Shown: positions 58,401 through 64,000 of the stretch, in pieces
Layout: every line of letters begins with the position of its first letter
Numbering within the stretch: position 1 is the first letter of the stretch
Source of the DNA: Saururus chinensis
Lineage: Eukaryota > Streptophyta > Magnoliopsida > Piperales > Saururaceae
DNA length: 64,000 nt
Direction of reading: 5' to 3'
NCBI GenBank assembly: GCA_035235625.1
Contig: CP141149.1
Coordinates: 15,999,893-16,063,892 of the forward strand
Program-made: the position numbers and the translations under genes
Notes under the pieces: model-generated
Database searches by the model: none
What the model was told of the DNA's origin: nothing
What the model saw: only the letters and a program-made list of their open reading frames with translations

Positions 58401-59668
58401 TACCTCCACTCTGGAATAGGTAGCATGCCTCCTGCATAAAAATGCTCGGCTTTCATCTACTGACAAATCAAACACTTGGCCACAAATGAGGTAATGTCCT
58501 TCATTCTGCTCCACCAACATGTCTATTTCACATCATAGAACATCTTAGCCCCCCTAGATGGATGGAGAACCTAGAGTGATATGCCTTTGAAAGAATGAAC
58601 TCCTTCAACTCTACTACACACAACCGCCCACAAAAAGTTAATCTTTTATACGTCTTTTCTTCAAAGTCAATCACCACTTTCTCTTGCAACTTAGCTTTCA
58701 TCGCATGAATTTCCTCATCCTCCTTTTGTGCTTCAACCACCTAATCCACCAAATCGGAACTTATGGAAAGATTCTCAAACTACTTGCATGTATTTTCCAA
58801 AGCTAACTCCAATTTGAATTCAATGACCTCTTCATACAAAACCCATTCTTTCACATGAACACTACCTACTGCAGTTCCTGATTTCCTACTCAAAGCATCT
58901 GCCACCATACTAGCTTTCCCTAGATGATAGGAAATGGCGAAGTCATATAAGGAATTCCAATTATCTTCTTTGTCTTAGTTTAAGTCTCTATGAGTGAAGA
59001 GATACTTCAAACTCTTGTGGTCCGTGAACACTTCAAACTTCTCACCATAAAAGTAATGCTTCCAAATCTTCAATGCAATGACTATTGTCATCAACTCCAA
59101 GTCATGTGTTGGGTAGTTTCACTCATGCACTCTAAGTTGATGAGAATTATAAGATATCACTTTTTCATGCTGCAATAACACACAACCCAAACCTTTAATG
59201 TAAAACATCATTGTAGACAATAAATCATCCACTAGCTGAAGGTAAGGCCAAGACTAGCACTGAAGTTAGCCTCTTCTTTAACTCTCGGAAACATTGCTTA
59301 TATGCTTAACTCTATTCAAACTTTTTACTCTTCCTTGTCAAGTTAGCCATAAGAGTAGCAATGTGAGAGAAGCCTTGAATGAATCGTTGGTACTATCTCA
59401 TAGGACCTAGTAACCTCCGAATTTCAAAAGCATTATTAGGTTGCTCCCACTTCAAAACTGTTTCCACATTGACTAGGTCCACTGCTACACCATCTTTGGA
59501 TATGAGATGGCTTAGAATTGCACTTCCTCTAACCAAAATTCACACTTGTCAAACTTTGCATGTAACTTGTGCTTCTCTCAAATTTTGCAAGACAATCCTT
59601 AAGTGTTTTTCATTATCCTCCTTGCTAGCTGAATAGCTCAATATGTCATCCACAAATATAATGACAAA

Positions 59669-59935
59669 CTAATCCAAATAAGGCCTGAAGACTTTGTTCA
59701 TCAAGTCCATAAAAGATGTCAGTGCATTGGTAAGCCTAAAAGGCATAACCAAGAACCCATAATGCCCATAACATGTCCTGAAAGTAGTCTTAGACATATC
59801 ATCGGGTCTAATACGAAGTTGATGGTAACCTAACCTCAAATCAATCTTGGAGAACACTTGAGCCTGTAGCAACTGATCAAACAAATCATCAATGTATGGA
59901 AAAGGATATTTGTGACCTGATTTAACATCTGATAG
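59669..59935 (-). pseudogene. reverse transcriptase remnant
   Basis: [29 protein letters not shown] and [12 protein letters not shown] are conserved gypsy reverse-transcriptase motifs. The YxDD catalytic box would follow at the 59640 end, where a stop lies just after RPYLD. The upstream side is cut by the LTR at 59936. Confidence 0.85.
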
Positions 59936-60360
59936 TGTAAGGACTCTCATTTTTGAACCAGTTTATTTTAAGGTTAATTATCAATTAATGTGTGGTTTAC
60001 GCGTTTTCTGATCTAAATTATGTGGTTTTCTAAAATAAATGGGTTTTCTAAAGGTTTTAATTAAAACTAACTTTACATTTATGAGTTTTGAGTAATTTTT
60101 AGTCAATTTTAAATTTTTAGGATTTTTTTAATTTTTCACTAATTTTCTAAAAATTAGGGTTTGGTGGGACCCTTTTGTGGGCCCCACCAATGAAATTAAG
60201 ATTTTTGGACCAAAATGCCTCAGACATAAACTTAAGCTCATACAAAAAATTTTAGAATTTTTCTCAGATTTAATTAGTGCTCAAATTTGTAAATACCCAT
60301 TTTTAGCCCAAAATTCTACTTACACCCCATTAGTTTATTTAGTGCAACCTAAAACCCTAC

Positions 60361-60369
60361 TATAAAAGG
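60361..60369 (+). promoter_or_regulatory. TATA box of the LTR
   Basis: TATAAAAGG, at the same relative position as 8929-8937 in the related LTR, followed by GAGCCATTTTTATTTTGGGA in the presumed transcript start region. Confidence 0.6.
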
Positions 60370-62333
60370 GAAAGGGCTGAGCCATTTTTATTTTGGGAAT
60401 AAGCTAAGAGGAGGTGATTAGGGCCTAGTTCCCCAATTAGGCCCAGATTAGAGGAGATTAAGGTATGTTATTCCTTAATTAAGCTTAAACCCTAGATTTC
60501 TCCCAATCCTTTCTTAATCCAACATTTCCCCTTTGATTTGATTCAATTTCAAACATCAAAGTAACTGATTTACTCCCTTACTTTAAACCCTACTTATCAA
60601 AATTCATTTTTTATGCTTAACAAACCCTAGATCTAAGATTTCTTCAGGGTTTTCAATGTCAAATCGATTTTTAATGGAGTTTAACTTAGACACTATGTTT
60701 TTGGAAGGTTTCCAAGAAGGGTGAAAGTCAAATCCGAATCTAAATAAGTGACAAGGTAATGGGTCTTCAAATCTCAGTGTTCTTATGGTAAAATCTCAAT
60801 TTTTATGGTTTATTTGGAATGGATTTGTTTGATTTAGTGCTTTAATGGTGGGATTAGTAAATGTTAATTTCTTGATCCAATTTCTTAGGGCTTTGTTTTA
60901 GAATGATATAGATTAGTGTTATGGAAGGTTTCATGAGTTTTTGATAATGTTTGGTACCATGGATGAAGATTTGAAGGTGTTTTCATGGTGTTTTGGTCTT
61001 GAAATTCGAAAAGAAGAAGAAGGTCAAAACTGCTGTGTTGGCGTTAGAACGGCCTGTCAGGGTGTTAGAACGGCAACACTACATTTTTGACTGATTTGCA
61101 ATATAGCCGTTCGAACGACACTATAGGGAGTTCGAACGGCTACACGACAGTTTTTGCTATTTTTGAAACTTATGCACATTTCAATGTTTTACTTCATTTG
61201 ATGATTCTAATGGTTATGAGAGGTATTATATGATGATATTAGGCTACTGGAGGTGTAGAATTGATGATGGAAAATTTATGGAATGTGTTTAAGTATAGTC
61301 TTGTGGCATGATATTATGTTGATAGTTATGCATATTGATATTGAAGTACCTTGAACTTGTGCATGTTGATAATTGTTGTGATTGAAATATGTTTCCAGTA
61401 GGGATGTTATGAGAAAAATGGTGGGATGAGTTCTCCTATAACGAGTATGATTTATGGGTGATGGATGTGCTCATGTCGTAGTTTAATGTGTGGAAAAATC
61501 ATGGTTGTGGATGAGAATGTTCAATTTCACATAGATAGATTTAAACTTTGTGGTGGATTTTGCTTGTGATTTTAGTTAGAATTCATTATTTTAAATGGGT
61601 TAAACATACATAGGTTGCCTTATGAGTTTATATCAAAGCATTGATTGTATGCTTAGATATGCATGATCACACACGTATGGGGAATTTACTATGACATTGT
61701 AGTTAATTATAAGGTGATTATAATGTATGAGGGGACTGATTAGGACCACGTTCCATGTGTTGGAATTCACGTAGGTCTTGCTTACGGATGTATCATGTTA
61801 GCATGCATCATGGATCGTTATTCATGGACGAAGTTTTACCGATGTTTAACCGGAATTAACCAATTGTATGCAATGCTTGAGATTGTGTGTCGGATTAATC
61901 GCTCAGTGAATTAATCGAAACTTGGTTGGTCTGAAAGGACATGTTTTCGATTTAAGTTCCTGTATGGAACATGTATACTCCCCGAGTTGAGTATAGAGAA
62001 ATGGAATTATGTGGGGACGAGTTGTGTACTTGTCTTGCGGATTTGTGAATTATTATTATGAGTGTCATCTGGACCCTGAGAATCCAGTGTGGTATGCCGT
62101 GTGCACCCGCTACCACTTGTTCTAGGGTTCCCTGTGTGGGAATTTGGGCTCTCTCTTCCATAGGAAATGTCCCTGGGCCAACACCCCTGATCTAGATTCT
62201 CTATGTGAGAATGGGACATCTTTGGCCAGGATCGTCCAGGGTGAGCAACTTTAGGGATTGACAACCCTGACTCTTTTACATTTCATGTGTGGAACTTTGA
62301 CCGTCTTGCCTTTGTGGCCTTGACCGTGTCTTG

Positions 62334-63510
62334 TGATATTCATGATTTTTATATATTTTATATGCTTATTTACCTTATTTTCTAGTGTATGATTAGGTTA
62401 ATTAAGAGTTAATTAGGGTTTATTTATGTTAAGATAGATATTAGTAGTATGATTTAATTATTAGTTAATTTTGGTAATGTTAATTGTTTAAGATTGTATT
62501 TGAATAAAATCAGTGTTCTCCAAAGCTAGAGGAACGAAGAAGTAGAAACAAAATCACAGTTCGTGGGGTTACTGTAGCAGAAACTGTTCACGGGTTGGAG
62601 GTTGAAGATGATGAACGGTAACCCGTGCTTACTGTTCACTGGTACTGTAGCTGTTCTCAATTTTTTATTTTTGATCAACTTTCTTCTAAATTGTAAGTCT
62701 CTTTTTATTTGTTCTAATGAAGATTTTATTTTTTAGTTTAATGAGTAGCTAAATTTCATTGCTAAGGCTTGGATGAAACTTCATTAAGTTATAGAATTTC
62801 ATGATTATGAGACTTGATTAATTTTTCTTAATAGTGGATTTAATGTTATTTGTTTCTACCTCTTTAATTAATGAAATTGATTTAGATATGAGTTTAGTCA
62901 TGCTTCTCTCATGATTTAAATTGGTTTTCATTAGTTTTTTTACTTGGTTTTGTCTTGTTTAATATTGAAATTGGGTATTAGTTGTGATTTACAAATTGTG
63001 GATACAATTAATGACTTGATTTTAATCCGTTGAAGTGAGGAGAAATAAAATATTTATTTATTATAGATGAGAGCTTAATGATGATATTTTCCATAATAAC
63101 GAAGATTGAATTTTAGATTATTATGAGATGATGTGGAAATATGATCAATGATTATGCTTATGAGTTTCTATGATTTAATAAATGTAGATTATTATGCCTT
63201 AGTATTTTGTTTGATTCTTAGTGTTTACCTTATTTAAATAGTGTTTTGTTTATTTTGCTTTGCTTTCTTATTCTTAGATTAAAGTTTTAGAATTTTTATT
63301 TAGATAGTTCAATTGCCGTGAACTCTTATTTGCTTTTGTTAGTTATTTTAGTCCAATTATTATTTTTATATTTGTCAACTAAATTAGAGTTTACTTGAGT
63401 TAGATTAAATTTAGTTTTTCGATTTCAAGTCTCTGTGGGATCGACACTCGATTTAGCCATTTAACTACTATAGATTCGTGCGCTTGCAAGTAAACAATTA
63501 AAATTTAACA
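62334..63510 (+). mobile_element. solo LTR of an Athila/Tat-like element
   Basis: A 1177-bp LTR, TGATATTCATG...AAATTTAACA, flanked by TCTTG (62329-62333) and TCCTG (63511-63515), a 5-bp target duplication with one mismatch. It interrupts the Tekay-like LTR at a point confirmed by alignment with the copy at 6541-6680. The end carries GTGGGATCGACACTCG and TTCGTGCGCTTGCAAG, as in related LTRs. ACTGTAGC/ACTGTTCAC words cluster at 62565-62655. Confidence 0.75.
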
Positions 63511-64000
63511 TCCTGCCTGTGTGGCAAGGCTTGTGTTTACTCCTTGATGGAGGCATTTACCATTTGTATTGATGCATGTCTATTATGAGTGCTATGCATA
63601 ATTGTGTATCATGTGTTTGATACGTGTGTCATGCAGGGTGAATGAATTAGATGTGATATGAATGCATGATCAGAGATGGTGTGTTTGAGACACTATTATG
63701 CAGGTTTACATGATATGAATGTAAGATCAGAAAGTGGTATAGCATGTTAATCATAGATTTGATTTGCTTCATCACTATGCCATTGTGTTTTCTGGTGATT
63801 ATAGTTATATTCAAAACCATTATTGAGTTTTTATACTCACTCCACTTTCTTATTTTTTTGGGGCTGTGTGGCGTGACACGCAGATGGACGGGATCCTCTA
63901 TATGAGGAAAGGTCGGAGAGAGCTTGGGAGTAGTCGTGGAGGCTCCTAGTTTTGCATGTCTCTTCGTTTATTTTATTTTGATGTTAAAACCTTGTGGATG

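Larger units (their letters stand above)
57303..59935 (-). pseudogene. decayed Ty3/gypsy pol polyprotein (chromovirus)
   Basis: Minus-strand order: reverse transcriptase (59935-59669), RNase H-linker (about 59660-58990), zinc-binding and core integrase (about 58560-58030), then integrase C-terminus with chromodomain (57744-57384). This RT-RH-IN order is that of Ty3/gypsy elements. Multiple stops and frameshifts interrupt every domain, so it is dead. The N-terminal part of reverse transcriptase, protease and gag are cut off at 59936 by a later LTR insertion and should lie beyond the window. Confidence 0.85.
59936..64000 (+). mobile_element. Tekay/Del-like LTR inserted in the pol remnant, runs off the window
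   Basis: It starts TGTAAGGACTCTCAT and aligns, in reverse orientation, with the solo LTR at 5571-9357 over its visible length: TATA region (60361), palindromic word block (60985-61165), GGACCCTGAGAATCCAGT block (62072), CTCCTTGATGGAGG (63540), hairpin (63824-63839) and GTGTGGCGTGACAC near 63866. The expected last few hundred bases lie outside. It is interrupted by the solo LTR at 62334-63510. The likely target duplication on the left is GATAG (59931-59935). Confidence 0.8.

Overview
The window is nuclear DNA of a flowering plant. The evidence is spliced genes with GT-AG introns, plastid-targeted proteins of plant-only families, a wall-associated receptor kinase, Stowaway-type MITEs and nested LTR retrotransposons. 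The species cannot be read from the sequence; nothing specifically suggests a grass.

Layout. 1-2182: MITE-rich upstream DNA. 2183-4069 (+): intronless WAKL20-like receptor kinase. About 4500-15060: nested retrotransposon debris, including an Athila/Tat-like 3' LTR (5537-10709) split by a 3.8-kb solo Ty3/gypsy LTR (5571-9357) with a perfect 5-bp target duplication. 15942-20808 (-): nine-exon FKBP18-like thylakoid immunophilin. 20918-21849: Mutator-like foldback element with an 11-bp target duplication, sitting between FKBP18 and the divergent gene at 22323-26886 (+), a thirteen-exon chloroplast Mg2+ transporter of the MRS2-11/MGT10 type. 27883-28252: unexplained coding-like fragment. 28254-37020: stacked LTRs plus a remnant with duplicated CCHC zinc knuckles. 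37815-40251: hAT-type element with an 8-bp target duplication. 41359-47834 (-): eleven-exon KOBITO1/At2g41451-like glycosyltransferase. About 49016-51265: inverted-repeat element carrying a broken CYP94 fragment and a possible ERF fragment (Pack-MULE-like). 51290-54796: direct repeats, an hAT MITE and a Stowaway MITE cut by an LTR. 54797-59935 (-): decayed Tekay/Del chromovirus (3' LTR plus pol). 59936 to the end (+): another long LTR inserted into that reverse transcriptase and itself interrupted by a solo LTR (62334-63510).

Gene logic. FKBP18 and MRS2-11 are head to head, and both products are predicted for the chloroplast. The element between them brings four G-box palindromes (CACGTG). 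The WAKL and KOBITO-like genes both concern the cell wall or plasma membrane but are about 37 kb apart, so no functional cluster is implied.

The most unusual signal lies in the LTRs. Several unrelated families carry, in mid-LTR, a block of short palindromic words that differ from element to element, and nearer one end a conserved TGAG...CTCA hairpin.
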